A DNA stretch of 64,000 bases, taken from NCBI RefSeq assembly GCF_901764975.1, contig NZ_CABFKH010000009.1, positions 27,140 through 91,139 on the forward strand. Reading direction: 5' to 3'. Positions 22,271 through 32,853 of this stretch are shown here, one piece after another. A model generated the notes under the pieces. That model did not search any database. It saw only the letters and a list, made by a program, of their open reading frames with translations, and was not told the origin of the DNA. Position numbers and translations under genes: made by a program. Source of the DNA: Actinobacillus indolicus (GTDB taxonomy: Bacteria > Pseudomonadota > Gammaproteobacteria > Enterobacterales > Pasteurellaceae). Numbering within the stretch: the first letter of the stretch is position 1; every line of letters starts with the position of its first letter.

Positions 22271-23500
22271 TTATTGACCATTTCTCATAAACCCTGGGAT
22301 TGAGTTCGGCGAAAAGACCTGAGCTGTATCTACTTGCTGTGGTCTTGGCGCTGTTTGCTGAACCTGTTGTGGTTGCTGATGCATTTGCTGAGCTGCATAT
22401 TGGTTTTGATTTGGATAACCACCCATATTATTCATAAACTCAGGCTGACGACCGCCAACAAATCCGTTATTAACTACAGGTTGCTGAGGAATATCAGCTC
22501 GTCCTTGTACACTTGGAATTTTTGGCATTTCTTCTGGTTGACCAATACCTGTTGCAACTAATGTTACACGGATTTGACCTTCCATTTCTGGATAGAATGC
22601 AGAACCGAAAATGATAGCTGCATCTGGATCAGCAAAGCTTGTTACATATTCCATGATGGTATTGACTTCAGCAAGTTCAATATCATATCCAGAAGAAATG
22701 TTAACAAGGATACCTTTAGCTCCAGACAAATCCACATCTTCTAATAATGGACTTGCAACTGCTTCTTTCGCTGCATTCTCAGCACGGTTTTCACCATCTG
22801 CAATCCCCGTTCCCATCATCGCTCTGCCCATCTCAGACATCACTTTTTTCACGTCAGCAAAGTCAACGTTTACTAAGCCTTCAGAAGTGATCATATCCGT
22901 GATACCTAATACAGCATTACGTAATACATCATTTGCAACACCAAAAGCTTCATTAAACTTCACATTTTTTGGTAAAACTTTTAGTAATTTGTCATTTTGG
23001 ATAATAATGAGAGAATCTACATGTTTTGCAAGTTCACGGATACCCTGTTCTGCATATCCTGAACGTTTTTTACCTTCAAAAGAGAAAGGTTTTGTGACGA
23101 TACCAACCGTTAAAGCCCCTTTACTTTTTGCAATTTCAGCAATAACAGGTGCAGCACCAGTACCTGAACCACCACCCATACCAGCTGCAATAAAGACCAT
23201 ATCAGCACCATCAATCATATTGCTTAGTGCTTCACGATCTTCTTCTGCTGCTTGATGACCTACATTTGGATCACCGCCAGCACCTAAACCTTTAGTTAGG
23301 GCGGCACCAATTTGAATTGTATTGCGTACAGAACTACTACGTAATACCTGAGCATCGGTATTTACAGAAAAAAACTCTACACTACCAACATCAGATTGGG
23401 TGCTACTAACCATGTGATTTAATGCGTTACCGCCACCGCCACCGACACCGATAACTTTGATGACCGCATCTTGCGTCGCTTCAAAAATAGGTTCAAACAT
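22271..23500 (-). CDS. ftsZ: Cell division GTPase FtsZ
   Basis: Tubulin-like GTPase that forms the Z-ring. 409 residues. GTP binding: VGGGGGNALNHM and the tubulin signature GMGGGSGTGAAPVIAEIAK; T7 synergy loop NVDFADVKKVM. A Gln/Pro-rich linker (about residues 320-390; e.g. QMHQQPQQVQQTAPRPQQ) is followed by the conserved tail NSIPGFMRNGQ, which binds FtsA and ZipA. Start ATG 23500 with AGGGAGAATCACAA. Downstream of ftsA by 42 bp. Confidence 0.98.
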   Translation of the reverse strand: MFEPIFEATQDAVIKVIGVGGGGGNALNHMVSSTQSDVGSVEFFSVNTDAQVLRSSSVRNTIQIGAALTKGLGAGGDPNVGHQAAEEDREALSNMIDGADMVFIAAGMGGGSGTGAAPVIAEIAKSKGALTVGIVTKPFSFEGKKRSGYAEQGIRELAKHVDSLIIIQNDKLLKVLPKNVKFNEAFGVANDVLRNAVLGITDMITSEGLVNVDFADVKKVMSEMGRAMMGTGIADGENRAENAAKEAVASPLLEDVDLSGAKGILVNISSGYDIELAEVNTIMEYVTSFADPDAAIIFGSAFYPEMEGQIRVTLVATGIGQPEEMPKIPSVQGRADIPQQPVVNNGFVGGRQPEFMNNMGGYPNQNQYAAQQMHQQPQQVQQTAPRPQQVDTAQVFSPNSIPGFMRNGQ

Positions 23501-23542
23501 TTGTGATTCTCCCTAAAGGCTTAATACCGTGATTAACGCCTA

Positions 23543-24820
23543 CTAAAAACTTGTTTTTATCCAATTATATGCTTTTTTAGCACCATTACTTACTATATCA
23601 ATGATACCGCCAATACCACCATCTGGTTTACCGCTTGGGCTACTATCAGCATCATTGTAGTGACTATATTGTAATAATCCTAATACGGTGGCGTATGATG
23701 GCTTATTTACGTAGTCGGTTAATCCTGTAATATTCAACGGATAACCCACTCGAACTTGTGTTCCAAAGACAGATTTTGCACATTCTACAATATCTTCTAT
23801 TTGAGAGCCACCACCTGTAAGCACAATTCCAGCAATTAATTCTTGTTTTATCCCTTTTTGATATAATTCATTGCGTAATTGTGCTAATTCGTGAGATACC
23901 ACCCCTAATAAATCCTGATAACATTGGGATGTGACTTTCGACAACTGTTCTTTAGTAAAAGTTCGTGATGTTCGTCCACCTAAACCCGCAAATTCAATTT
24001 TTTTCTCAGGAAAATGCGTTGGTGGTGAAATAGCACTACCATGATGAACTTTAATTGTTTCAGCTTCTGGACGAGAAGTGGCAAAAACTTGAGCAATATA
24101 GTCTGTCACATTATTTCCACCAAATGGAATTACCTTGCTAAAACGTAAAGCACCATCCGTGTAAACCAGTACATCCATTGTACCGCCACCAATGTCAATT
24201 AAACAAACGCCAAGCTCTCTTTCATCATCCGTTAATACCGAATAACTTGATGCAAGCCCTGAAAAGACAATTTGATCAATTTTTAATTTACTACGCTCTA
24301 CTGCATTTTTTAAATTACGCAACCAATCATTATGACAAGCAATAAGATGAGCATGAGCTTGCAATCTCATCCCCGATAAACCAAGTGGATTTTTTGTAGC
24401 AGGCAATCTATCCACTTTATACTCTTGCGGAATGATATGTAATGTTTCTAAGCCATCTGGAAGTTTAATGGAACGCGCAATATGAATCGCATTATCTAAA
24501 TCCTGATCACTTACTGCGCCAGAGAGCGGAACTGTTCCACTTTCATTAAACGCAGTAATATGAGAGCCAGAAAGGGCTAACGTTACCCCCATAATTCGAC
24601 ACTCAGAAATAGATTCTGCTTCTTCAATCGCTCTTTGAATAGAGCTGACTACGGCATCTAAATCAACAACACCGCCACCATAAACGCCTTTAGATTGGCT
24701 AACACCAGAACCAATCACATTAATCACACCATCAGGCAATACTTCACCCACGACGGCAACGACTTTATGAGTGCCGATTTCTAAACCAACGATAACTTTT
24801 GAGTCTGCTACTTTTGTCAT
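23543..24820 (-). CDS. ftsA: Cell division protein FtsA
   Basis: Actin-like ATPase that tethers FtsZ to the membrane and recruits later divisome proteins. 425 residues. Phosphate-1 motif VGLEIGTHKVVAVVGEV, phosphate-2 VCLIDIGGGTMDVLVY, adenosine motif GIVLTGGGSQIEDIVE; the 1C subdomain lies between. The C-terminus ends in an amphipathic helix (GAKKAYNWIKTSF) that fits the membrane-targeting sequence. Sits between ftsQ and ftsZ. Confidence 0.97.
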   Translation of the reverse strand: MTKVADSKVIVGLEIGTHKVVAVVGEVLPDGVINVIGSGVSQSKGVYGGGVVDLDAVVSSIQRAIEEAESISECRIMGVTLALSGSHITAFNESGTVPLSGAVSDQDLDNAIHIARSIKLPDGLETLHIIPQEYKVDRLPATKNPLGLSGMRLQAHAHLIACHNDWLRNLKNAVERSKLKIDQIVFSGLASSYSVLTDDERELGVCLIDIGGGTMDVLVYTDGALRFSKVIPFGGNNVTDYIAQVFATSRPEAETIKVHHGSAISPPTHFPEKKIEFAGLGGRTSRTFTKEQLSKVTSQCYQDLLGVVSHELAQLRNELYQKGIKQELIAGIVLTGGGSQIEDIVECAKSVFGTQVRVGYPLNITGLTDYVNKPSYATVLGLLQYSHYNDADSSPSGKPDGGIGGIIDIVSNGAKKAYNWIKTSF

Positions 24821-24846
24821 ATTAATTATGTTTGCAAGTTAATAAA

Positions 24847-25626
24847 TTATTGATTACTAAACCCTACGGATGCGCCATGTTCATAGCGTAAATCAACATA
24901 GGACAATCGTTTTCCTTCAGGAATTTCAATTTCAGGGAAAATTGTCACAAAACGATCAATCTTAGGCAACCAATCTCCTCGACCTAATCGAAGCTCTACG
25001 CCATTATCAAGACGAATTGTCCAAGACCCTCGATTATCCATGGAAATGGAAGATAACGCTAAATTTCTCGCTTTTAAATCATTTTTTATTTTGTTCCACG
25101 CATCTAGAACAACCTTACCTTCTGAATCTGGTCCATATAAAACAGGTAATCCCGTAGGATCAAAACGACCTGAAGGTAAGCTAAACACCACGCCTTGTTC
25201 TGAAAGATATTCGCTATTATTCCACAATGCAACGGGACGATGCTCTAATAGTGTGAGACTGAGTTTATCTGGATAAACTTTTCTCACAACAACATCTTTA
25301 ATCCAAGAAAGCGATAAAAATTTATCTTTCACTTCTTGAATATCTTGTCCAAAATACCCTTTTAACACGGGTTCTTTTGATAATATTTCTCGAATATCAT
25401 TATTCGTCGTAAATTGTGTTTTATGTGTCAGCGCATAAGAACGAATTGGGGTTTTATCCAAAGCCTGTAACCAAGTCGTCCAATTCGCATAGACAATATA
25501 CGCTAAAATTAAACCAACGAATACTAAGGCAGGCTTAAAAAAATTCAACCAATTAATAGGTGCTTTCGGTTTACTTACATTCGTTCGTATCACCGATGTT
25601 GGCTTCTTACGAAAAACCGCAACCAT
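24847..25626 (-). CDS. ftsQ: Cell division protein FtsQ
   Basis: Bitopic divisome protein linking FtsL/FtsB to the rest of the complex. 259 residues: a short basic cytoplasmic tail, one membrane helix (PALVFVGLILAYIVYANWTTWL, about residues 32-53), the periplasmic POTRA domain starting at about residue 60, and the FtsQ beta domain (WIKDVVVRKVYPDKLSLTLLEHRPVALWN ... YVDLRYEHGASVGF). The start ATG 25626 overlaps the ddl stop (TAATG). Confidence 0.95.
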   Translation of the reverse strand: MVAVFRKKPTSVIRTNVSKPKAPINWLNFFKPALVFVGLILAYIVYANWTTWLQALDKTPIRSYALTHKTQFTTNNDIREILSKEPVLKGYFGQDIQEVKDKFLSLSWIKDVVVRKVYPDKLSLTLLEHRPVALWNNSEYLSEQGVVFSLPSGRFDPTGLPVLYGPDSEGKVVLDAWNKIKNDLKARNLALSSISMDNRGSWTIRLDNGVELRLGRGDWLPKIDRFVTIFPEIEIPEGKRLSYVDLRYEHGASVGFSNQ

Positions 25627-26537
25627 TACGCACTTAACTCCAATACACGCTCAACTAAACGCTCAAAACTATAACCCACAGTCGCTGCTGATTTTGGGAA
25701 AATACTGTGGCTAGTCATACCTGGGCAGGTATTCACTTCCACTAAACGGAAGTTTCCTTCGCCATCTTCCATCACATCAATTCGGCTCCAGCCACGGCAT
25801 CCCACCACATCATAAGCCTGTTTCACTAATTTAGCGACTTCCGCTTGGCGATCCGCATTCAACGCTGGCACAACATATTGAGTGTTGTCTGAAATGTATT
25901 TTGCATGGTAATCATAAAACTCGCCATCTGGAATAATTTGTACCGCTGGCAACACTTCGCCATCAAGTACTGGCACAGAGTATTCCGCTCCCGCTAAGTT
26001 TTCTTCCACTAATACAATAGAATCATATTTTAATGCTTCTTCGATTGCAGGAAGTAACTGTTCTGCGGTTTTTACTTTGCTAACCCCCACACTTGAGCCT
26101 TCGCTCGCAGGTTTCACAAACAAAGGCAAACCTAATTTTGCAATAATTTCATCGGAATTGACCGCTTGTCCACGGCGTACGACTTCCATTGCCGCCGTTG
26201 GTAAGCCTACTGCATTCCACAGTAATTTAGTACGGAATTTATCTAACGTAATCGCAGAAGCCATTACGCCACAGCCAGTATAAGGAATACCAAGCTGTTC
26301 TAGCGCTCCTTGAAGCACACCATTTTCACCGATACCACCGTGAAGAATATTGAATACACGCTGAATACCTTTTTCTTTTAATTTTTCAATCGGAAATTCT
26401 TTTGTATCAATCGCTTCAACGTTGTAGCCTAAACTTTGTAAGGCTTCAAAGACCGATTTGCCTGAATTGAGCGAAACCTCACGTTCTGCTGAAACGCCAC
26501 CAAATAACACCGCAATTTTTTCGTTTTTTAAGCTCAT
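25626..26537 (-). CDS. ddl: D-alanine--D-alanine ligase B
   Basis: ATP-grasp enzyme that makes the D-Ala-D-Ala dipeptide for MurF. 303 residues. N-terminal substrate-binding [28 protein letters not shown]; central ATP-grasp [17 protein letters not shown]-terminal Mg-binding [12 protein letters not shown] and [14 protein letters not shown]. The position between murC and ftsQ identifies it as the dcw copy (ddlB type). An uptake signal (ACCGCTTGT 26161-26169) is inside the gene. Confidence 0.97.
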   Translation of the reverse strand: MSLKNEKIAVLFGGVSAEREVSLNSGKSVFEALQSLGYNVEAIDTKEFPIEKLKEKGIQRVFNILHGGIGENGVLQGALEQLGIPYTGCGVMASAITLDKFRTKLLWNAVGLPTAAMEVVRRGQAVNSDEIIAKLGLPLFVKPASEGSSVGVSKVKTAEQLLPAIEEALKYDSIVLVEENLAGAEYSVPVLDGEVLPAVQIIPDGEFYDYHAKYISDNTQYVVPALNADRQAEVAKLVKQAYDVVGCRGWSRIDVMEDGEGNFRLVEVNTCPGMTSHSIFPKSAATVGYSFERLVERVLELSA

Positions 26538-26573
26538 TATTTTTTACCTTATTTGGTTTATAAATTTATCTAT

Positions 26574-26594
26574 TCCCCCCCTTTGAAAAAGGGG
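26574..26594. repeat. Short GC-rich inverted repeat between murC and ddl
   Basis: TTCCCCCCCTTTGAAAAAGGGGGAA in the 70-bp murC-ddl gap forms a CCCCCTTT/AAAGGGGG hairpin. It has no GTAG end, so I keep it apart from the REP-like doublets. It may modulate processing or partial termination inside the dcw transcript. Confidence 0.5.
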
Positions 26595-26607
26595 GAAACT
26601 TATGTTC

Positions 26608-28035
26608 TTATGCCTTCCAACTTTCCGCCAAATCACGGGAAAGTTTACTCACATTCCCCGCACCTTGTGCCAAAATTAAATCGCCATCTTGAATAATTTG
26701 ATCTAACACTTCACCAAGTTGTGAAGTATCTGACACTAAAATCGGATCCACTTTGCCTAGTGTGCGAATTGAACGGCATAGATCTTTACTCTCAGCCCCC
26801 ACAATTGGTGCTTCGCCTGCCGCATAGACATTGAGCATAATCAACGCATCAACCTGCGACAGCACTTGTACGAAATCGTCAAATAAATCACGGGTACGAG
26901 AATAACGGTGCGGTTGGAATACCATTACCACACGTTTATTCTCCCAACCTTGGCGAGCAGCTTTAATCGTTACATCCACTTCTGTTGGGTGATGACCGTA
27001 GTCATCAACTAACATCACTTTACCATTTGGACGAATAAATGAACCTAACTGGTCAAAACGACGGCCGGCACCTTGGAAATCTGCAAGAGCGGCTAAAATC
27101 GCTTCATTCGCAATGCCTTCTTCTTTGGCAACCGCTAATGCAGCCGTTGCATTCAGCGCATTGTGTCTGCCAGGCACGTTTAATAAGACATCAATACGCT
27201 CGCCTGTCGGGCAAACTACCGTATAATGCCCTTGGAAGCCTGTTTGTTGGTAATCTTCAATACGGTAATCGGCTTTTTCACTAAAACCATAGCTAATCAC
27301 TTGGCGGCCCACTTTCGGAGCAATTTCCATGACCACATTATCATCCGCACACATGACGGCTAAACCATAAAATGGTAAGTTACGAAGAAAACGCACATAA
27401 GTATCTTTCATTTTTTCGAAATCGCCGCCATAAGTATCCATATGATCGGGTTCAATATTCGTAACAACAGATACCATCGGCTGTAAATGTAAGAATGACG
27501 CATCGCTCTCATCGGCTTCCGCAACTAAATAACGGCTTGCGCCTAAATGGGCATTTTTACCCGCCGACTTTACTAAACCACCATTTACAAAAGTTGGATC
27601 TAATCCAGCTTCGGTATAAATCATTGAAATCATTGCTGTTGTGGTAGTTTTACCGTGTGTCCCTGCAATCGCAATACCGTGACGGAAACGCATAATTTCC
27701 GCTAACATCTGCGCACGTTGAATCACAGGAATACGCGCTTCTTTTGCAGCTGCAACTTCTGGGTTTGTATCATCAATGGCACTTGAAGCCACTACAACAC
27801 TTGCTCCCTCAATATTTTCAGCTTGATGCCCAATAAATACTTTTGCACCTGCTTTGGCTAAACGTTGCGTTACTGCGCCATCCGCAATATCCGAGCCTGA
27901 AATTTGATAGCCTTCATTTAACAATACTTCAGCAATCCCCGACATACCTGCACCGCCAATCCCAATAAAGTGGATTTGGTTTACACGACGCATTTCAGGG
28001 ATCAATTTTTTTACTTTATCTTGGAAATTTTTCAT
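26608..28035 (-). CDS. murC: UDP-N-acetylmuramate--L-alanine ligase
   Basis: Adds L-Ala to UDP-MurNAc. 475 residues. N-terminal Rossmann motif [21 protein letters not shown] loop [15 protein letters not shown] (about residues 120-134), central [14 protein letters not shown] and [15 protein letters not shown]-terminal [15 protein letters not shown] and [17 protein letters not shown]. Standard length. Between murG and ddl on the same strand. Confidence 0.98.
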   Translation of the reverse strand: MKNFQDKVKKLIPEMRRVNQIHFIGIGGAGMSGIAEVLLNEGYQISGSDIADGAVTQRLAKAGAKVFIGHQAENIEGASVVVASSAIDDTNPEVAAAKEARIPVIQRAQMLAEIMRFRHGIAIAGTHGKTTTTAMISMIYTEAGLDPTFVNGGLVKSAGKNAHLGASRYLVAEADESDASFLHLQPMVSVVTNIEPDHMDTYGGDFEKMKDTYVRFLRNLPFYGLAVMCADDNVVMEIAPKVGRQVISYGFSEKADYRIEDYQQTGFQGHYTVVCPTGERIDVLLNVPGRHNALNATAALAVAKEEGIANEAILAALADFQGAGRRFDQLGSFIRPNGKVMLVDDYGHHPTEVDVTIKAARQGWENKRVVMVFQPHRYSRTRDLFDDFVQVLSQVDALIMLNVYAAGEAPIVGAESKDLCRSIRTLGKVDPILVSDTSQLGEVLDQIIQDGDLILAQGAGNVSKLSRDLAESWKA

Positions 28036-28087
28036 TGTTATTCCTTATATTCGATCATTTTGCAAAAAATCTACAAAATCTGACCGC

Positions 28088-29143
28088 TTACAAACTATTT
28101 TCTACAATCACTTCCGCCACACGTTTTGCGGCTAATGGTGTGGCTTTCGCTCTTGCTTTGACTGCCATTTCCGTGAGTTTTTGACGATCGGCAATTAAAG
28201 GCTCTAATGCTTTTAATAAACTTTCAGGGGTAAAATCCTGTTGTTCAATAATCACTGCCGCACCTGCTTGGGCAAGATATTCTGCATTTAAAAATTGCTG
28301 ACGGTCTTTATGTTGAAACGGTACAAAAATCGCCGGTAATCCTGCTGCGGCAATTTCACATACAGTTAAAGCACCCGAACGACAAATTACCAAATCTGCC
28401 CATTCATAAGCGGCTTTCATATCATCAATAAATTCGCTTGCGATGCCGTTACCCGTTGCTTGATAAACTTCTTCCACACCGGCTAATTTACCTTTACCAA
28501 CTTGATGGCTAATAAACACATTCTGTCCTAAAACTTTCGCCACTTCTGGTACTGTTTTATTGATTACCAATGCCCCCTGACTACCGCCCATCACTAAAAT
28601 ATTGATCGGATAGCCCTTTTCAGCAAAACGTTGTTCAGGTGGGGCAATTTGAAACAGATCTTGGCGAACCGGATTTCCCACCACTTCCGCATTTGGAAAC
28701 GCTGTTGGAAATGCTTGTAAAGTACGGCGAGCAATTTTAGAAAGCCATACATTGGTTAACCCTGCCACCGCATTTTGTTCGTGCAAAATCACAGGCACAC
28801 CACATAATTTCGCCGCAATACCACCTGGACCTGACACATAACCACCCATCCCAAGTACCGCATCAGGCTTGTACGCTTTAATAATTTTTTTCGCTTGAAG
28901 TACAGCTCTTAAGATCGCAAAAGGGGCAGTGAGTAATGCTTTAATCCCTTTGCCCTTTAATCCTGAAATTTGGATAAACTCAATCGGAATACCATGTTTT
29001 GGCACAAGATCCGCTTCCATACGATCTTTGGTACCAAGCCAACGAATTTCCCAGCCCTGCTGTTGTAATTCTTTTGCTACAGCAATCGCAGGGAAAACAT
29101 GCCCCCCGGTTCCACCAGCCATCACTAATAATTTTTTTGTCAT
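28088..29143 (-). CDS. murG: UDP-GlcNAc:undecaprenyl-PP-MurNAc-pentapeptide GlcNAc transferase
   Basis: Peripheral membrane GT-B enzyme that converts lipid I to lipid II. 351 residues. Glycine-rich loops [19 protein letters not shown] (residues 8-26) and [16 protein letters not shown], the membrane-association region [15 protein letters not shown], and the UDP-GlcNAc site [24 protein letters not shown] with [11 protein letters not shown] one-base-off uptake signal lies just outside its stop. Confidence 0.98.
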   Translation of the reverse strand: MTKKLLVMAGGTGGHVFPAIAVAKELQQQGWEIRWLGTKDRMEADLVPKHGIPIEFIQISGLKGKGIKALLTAPFAILRAVLQAKKIIKAYKPDAVLGMGGYVSGPGGIAAKLCGVPVILHEQNAVAGLTNVWLSKIARRTLQAFPTAFPNAEVVGNPVRQDLFQIAPPEQRFAEKGYPINILVMGGSQGALVINKTVPEVAKVLGQNVFISHQVGKGKLAGVEEVYQATGNGIASEFIDDMKAAYEWADLVICRSGALTVCEIAAAGLPAIFVPFQHKDRQQFLNAEYLAQAGAAVIIEQQDFTPESLLKALEPLIADRQKLTEMAVKARAKATPLAAKRVAEVIVENSL

Positions 29144-29158
29144 TTTTTACCCTAAATA

Positions 29159-30337
29159 TTAATCATCATTTAAATGAGCATGACCAATTCGCTCAAGACG
29201 ATTCTCGTGATCTATTCTCAATAACACCGCAATAGCAATTGCCATAATAACGAGACTCGATCCACCATAGCTCACTAATGGAAAAGTTAAACCTTTGGTT
29301 GGTAATAAACCAGATGCAACGCCTAAATTTACGAATCCTTGTAAGAAAATCCAAACACCAATACCAAAAGCAAAGAACCCTTTAAATTTTTCTTCTAAAA
29401 TAAGAGATTCACGGCTAATTTTTAATGCCCTTGCCGTTAAAGCGACTAATAGTAACACAATCACGAGTATCCCTAATAGTCCAAATTCTTCTGCAACGAC
29501 AGCCATCACAAAATCGGTATGTGCTTCAGGCAAATATTCCAATTTTTGAACAGAATTACCTAAGCCTCGTCCAAACCATTCGCCTTGACCAAATGCCATT
29601 TGCGAATTGGATAATTGGAATCCATCTCCATAAGCATCAGCAAAAGGATCCATAAAAGAAGTAACACGTTTAAGGCGATATTCTGACGTAAATACAAGAG
29701 CGCCAAAAACCAAAATTCCTGTGACACCAAGGAAAACGAATTGTAAAATTTTCGCCCCCATAATAAAAAGCATACCAAAGGTTAATACGAAAATAACCAC
29801 GATACTTCCTAAATCAGGCTGAGCTAGCAATAACACACTAAATAATGCCAAAATAGCCATAGGACGCCAGAAACTCATATTATGGCGACGGATCTCATTA
29901 AATTTACGCACATAAAAGCTTGAGAAATAACAGATGACAGCAAGTTTTGCTAACTCTGCTGGCTGAAAGTTAATTGGACCAATTGGAATCCAACGGGTTG
30001 AGCCATTTACATTTTTACCTATGACTAACGTAATCGCTAACAATACTAAGGCAGAGCAAAAGAGCCAAACATTGTATTTTTCCCAACTTTTACTCGGTAT
30101 TTGAACAAAGAAAGCACATGCTAACATCGCCGCAATCACATAAAAGCCATCACGAATAGCAAAATGAAAAGGATCATCAAATAATCGGGTACTGACTGGA
30201 ATAGACGCAGATGTCACCATGACAAATCCAATCATTAATAAACTGATAAATAGCCAAATTAACGTTCTATCGTATAATGAATTTTGTGGCGTCAGTACAG
30301 TCCATTTTTGCCATTCATTCTTCAATGTTTCAAGCAT
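29159..30337 (-). CDS. ftsW: SEDS-family septal peptidoglycan polymerase FtsW
   Basis: Lipid II polymerase of the divisome, partner of FtsI. 392 residues with about ten membrane helices. SEDS signatures seen: NGSTRWIPIGPINFQPAELAKL, LLAQPDLGSIVVI (with the Asp conserved in this family) and LPTKGLTFPLVSYGGSSLVIMA. The ATG at 30337 overlaps the murD stop (TGATG); a TTG one codon earlier is in frame but less likely. Confidence 0.97.
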   Translation of the reverse strand: MLETLKNEWQKWTVLTPQNSLYDRTLIWLFISLLMIGFVMVTSASIPVSTRLFDDPFHFAIRDGFYVIAAMLACAFFVQIPSKSWEKYNVWLFCSALVLLAITLVIGKNVNGSTRWIPIGPINFQPAELAKLAVICYFSSFYVRKFNEIRRHNMSFWRPMAILALFSVLLLAQPDLGSIVVIFVLTFGMLFIMGAKILQFVFLGVTGILVFGALVFTSEYRLKRVTSFMDPFADAYGDGFQLSNSQMAFGQGEWFGRGLGNSVQKLEYLPEAHTDFVMAVVAEEFGLLGILVIVLLLVALTARALKISRESLILEEKFKGFFAFGIGVWIFLQGFVNLGVASGLLPTKGLTFPLVSYGGSSLVIMAIAIAVLLRIDHENRLERIGHAHLNDD

Positions 30338-31638
30338 CAAGCACTTACCCCTTGAGCCAACGTCGCAAACTGTTTGCCACGTTCTTCAAAATTTTTAAAC
30401 TGATCTAAACTGGCACAGGCTGGTGACAGTAGCACCATATCACCTGCTTTTAACAATACACGAATTTGTGCGACAGCTTCTGCCATGGTATCCACTAAAA
30501 CGCTATTTTGAGTTAAAGCGGCAAGTTCCGCCCCATCTTTTCCAAAGCAGTAACAGACTGTATTTGGCTGATTAATAAAAGGTTTTAACTCAGAAAAATC
30601 AGCATCTTTCCCATCGCCACCCAACAACAGATAAAGCGTTCCTTCGACTTGCAAACCATTTAATGCCGCCACAGTACTGCCGACATTCGTTGCTTTTGAG
30701 TCGTTAATCCAGCGCACGCCATCATTCGTCGGTACTAGCTGGAAACGGTGATCTAATCCTGAATAGCTTTGTAGGGCTTTCACAATCCCTGAACGAGCAA
30801 CGCCAGCCGCTTCCGCTAATGCCATTGAAGCTAAGGCATTCATCACATTGTGACGCCCCGTGATTTTCAGCTCATTAATCGCAACAACTGCTTCATTGCC
30901 TGAATAGAGTTCGCCATTACAAGCGGTATATTCTGCGTCTTTTTCTGCAAATTTTTTCAAAGATCTGACCGCTTGCTCAGGGAAGGTTTGAGGATCTTCG
31001 CCATTTACAATCACATTTTCTGCATTGTAATAAATTTTCAATTTCGCTTGGCGGTAATCTTCGATGCTATCATAGCGATCCATATGATCTTCACTGATAT
31101 TTAAAATGGTTGCCGCTTTCGCTTTTAAGGAATAAGTTGTTTCCAACTGGAAGCTTGATAATTCCAATACATAAAGTTCATAATCGCTTTTCAATAAGCT
31201 CAAGGCAGGCACGCCGATGTTACCGCCCATACCGACTTTTATGCCTGCTTGTTTTGCCATTTCCGTTGTCAAAGTCGTGACGGTACTTTTACCGTTCGAG
31301 CCTGTAATCGCAATAATCGGAGCTTTTGCTTCACGGCAGAACAACTCAATATCGCCAACCACTTCCACGCCTGCTTGAATCGCTTGCTGAATTTCTGGCG
31401 TTGCTAAGGCTAGCCCTGGGCTAATCACAATTAAATCGGAGCTTAATAGCCATTCAAGGTTTAAACTGCCGATATGCAGTGGAATGTCTTTCGATAATTT
31501 ATCCGCCCCAGCAGGATTAGCTCGGGTATCAATCACTCGCACTTGAGCCTGTTTGTCCGCAAAAAATTCGACACAAGATAAGCCTGTTGTGCCTAAGCCG
31601 ATGATTGTGATGGTTTTGCCTTGATATTGATTTTGCAT
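30337..31638 (-). CDS. murD: UDP-N-acetylmuramoyl-L-alanine--D-glutamate ligase
   Basis: Adds D-Glu to UDP-MurNAc-L-Ala. 433 residues from ATG 31638 (MQNQYQGKTITIIGLG); the in-frame extension up to 31686 enters an intergenic REP-like repeat and is rejected. ATP loop AITGSNGKSTVTTLTTEMAK, then LELSSFQLETTYSL, NISEDHMDRYDS, ITGRHNVMNALASMA, WINDSKATNVGSTVAAL and LLLGGDGKDADFSEL. A convergent uptake-signal pair (30919-30927 and 30967-30975) lies within the coding sequence and encodes the segment QAVRSLKKFAEKDAEYTAC. Overlaps ftsW. Confidence 0.97.
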   Translation of the reverse strand: MQNQYQGKTITIIGLGTTGLSCVEFFADKQAQVRVIDTRANPAGADKLSKDIPLHIGSLNLEWLLSSDLIVISPGLALATPEIQQAIQAGVEVVGDIELFCREAKAPIIAITGSNGKSTVTTLTTEMAKQAGIKVGMGGNIGVPALSLLKSDYELYVLELSSFQLETTYSLKAKAATILNISEDHMDRYDSIEDYRQAKLKIYYNAENVIVNGEDPQTFPEQAVRSLKKFAEKDAEYTACNGELYSGNEAVVAINELKITGRHNVMNALASMALAEAAGVARSGIVKALQSYSGLDHRFQLVPTNDGVRWINDSKATNVGSTVAALNGLQVEGTLYLLLGGDGKDADFSELKPFINQPNTVCYCFGKDGAELAALTQNSVLVDTMAEAVAQIRVLLKAGDMVLLSPACASLDQFKNFEERGKQFATLAQGVSA

Positions 31639-31673
31639 TTTGTTGTTCTCTAGAAACGGTATATTTTTCATAT

Positions 31674-31751
31674 GTAGGGACACCACGCTTGGCGTCCAAT
31701 ATCAATGTATAATCAATGTGAATATCGGGACACGAAGCGTCGTGTCCCTAC
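31674..31751. repeat. REP-like inverted doublet between mraY and murD
   Basis: Left arm 31674-31697 begins GTAGGGACACCACGCTTGGC; right arm 31727-31751 ends CGTGTCCCTAC. The arms share GTAGGGACAC ends and are imperfect inside. It occupies most of the 122-bp gap between mraY and murD, the widest gap in this part of the dcw cluster. Confidence 0.75.
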
Positions 31752-31760
31752 TTTTATTAA

Positions 31761-32843
31761 CTAACGTAATTTTAATGTTACCAATCCAATTAACACTAAC
31801 ATTAAGGTGATGATCCAGAAACGTACGATAACACGTGGCTCTGGCCAGCCTTTAAGTTCAAAATGGTGGTGGATTGGTGCCATACGGAAAATACGTTTTT
31901 GGCGAAGTTTGTACGATCCAACTTGTAAAATCACCGATAAGGCTTCAACCACAAACACACCGCCCATCACCACTAATAATAATTCTTGGCGAACTAACAC
32001 GGCAATTACACCCAATGCACCGCCAAGTGACAATGAACCAACGTCACCCATAAAAACTTGTGCCGGATAAGTGTTAAACCATAAGAAACCTAAACCTGCC
32101 CCGACAATCGCCGTACATAAAATTACTAATTCACCGCTGTATTTGATATAAGGAATATGCAAATATTGTGCAAAATTATAGTTACCCGTTGCCCACGCAA
32201 TTAACGCAAATGCCCCTGCGACCATAATGATCGGCACGATTGCCAAGCCATCTAAGCCGTCAGTTAAATTCACCGCATTACTGGTACCGACAATCACAAA
32301 ATAGGTGAGAACAATATAGAATAAGCCAAGCTGTGGCATCACATCTTTAAAGAAAGGAACAACTAACTGGGTGGCAGCGGTATCTTTACCAATCGCATAC
32401 ATACCAAAAGCAGATACTAAGGCAATCACCGATAGCCAAAAATATTTCCAACGGGCAATCAAGCCATCAGTATTTTTACGGGCGATTTTCCAATAATCAT
32501 CTACAAAACCGACAACCCCATAACCAAATAAGATAAACAGCACAAACCAGACATAAGGGTTACGCAGATCCGCCCATAACAACGTACTCACACCGATAGC
32601 GAATAAAATCATAATACCGCCCATCGTTGGTGTACCCCGTTTTTTGTAGTGGCTTTCAGGACCATCGTGGCGAACTTCCTGTCCGAATTTGAGAATTTGT
32701 AAACGGCGAATGACCGTTGGTCCAATCCATAAGCCGATAATTAACGCTGTCAATAACGCCATAATAGAACGGAAAGTAATGTACGACACCACGTTAAACG
32801 CTGTGTTGTATTGCACCAGATATTCAGCAAGCCACACTAACAT
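31761..32843 (-). CDS. mraY: Phospho-MurNAc-pentapeptide transferase
   Basis: Integral membrane enzyme that transfers phospho-MurNAc-pentapeptide to undecaprenyl phosphate (lipid I). 360 residues, ten membrane helices. Signatures: [24 protein letters not shown] (Mg-binding aspartates), [27 protein letters not shown], and the cytoplasmic [24 protein letters not shown] loop near the C-terminus. It starts 10 bp after murF. Confidence 0.98.
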   Translation of the reverse strand: MLVWLAEYLVQYNTAFNVVSYITFRSIMALLTALIIGLWIGPTVIRRLQILKFGQEVRHDGPESHYKKRGTPTMGGIMILFAIGVSTLLWADLRNPYVWFVLFILFGYGVVGFVDDYWKIARKNTDGLIARWKYFWLSVIALVSAFGMYAIGKDTAATQLVVPFFKDVMPQLGLFYIVLTYFVIVGTSNAVNLTDGLDGLAIVPIIMVAGAFALIAWATGNYNFAQYLHIPYIKYSGELVILCTAIVGAGLGFLWFNTYPAQVFMGDVGSLSLGGALGVIAVLVRQELLLVVMGGVFVVEALSVILQVGSYKLRQKRIFRMAPIHHHFELKGWPEPRVIVRFWIITLMLVLIGLVTLKLR

Positions 32844-32853
32844 AAGCTAATCC

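Noticed and set aside
26574..26594. REP-like element in the murC-ddl gap
   Set aside because: It lacks the GTAG end and the inverted-doublet layout, so it is kept as a simple hairpin.
31639..31686. Extended murD N-terminus
   Set aside because: The extension enters the REP-like repeat and adds residues not seen in MurD; ATG 31638 matches the family start.
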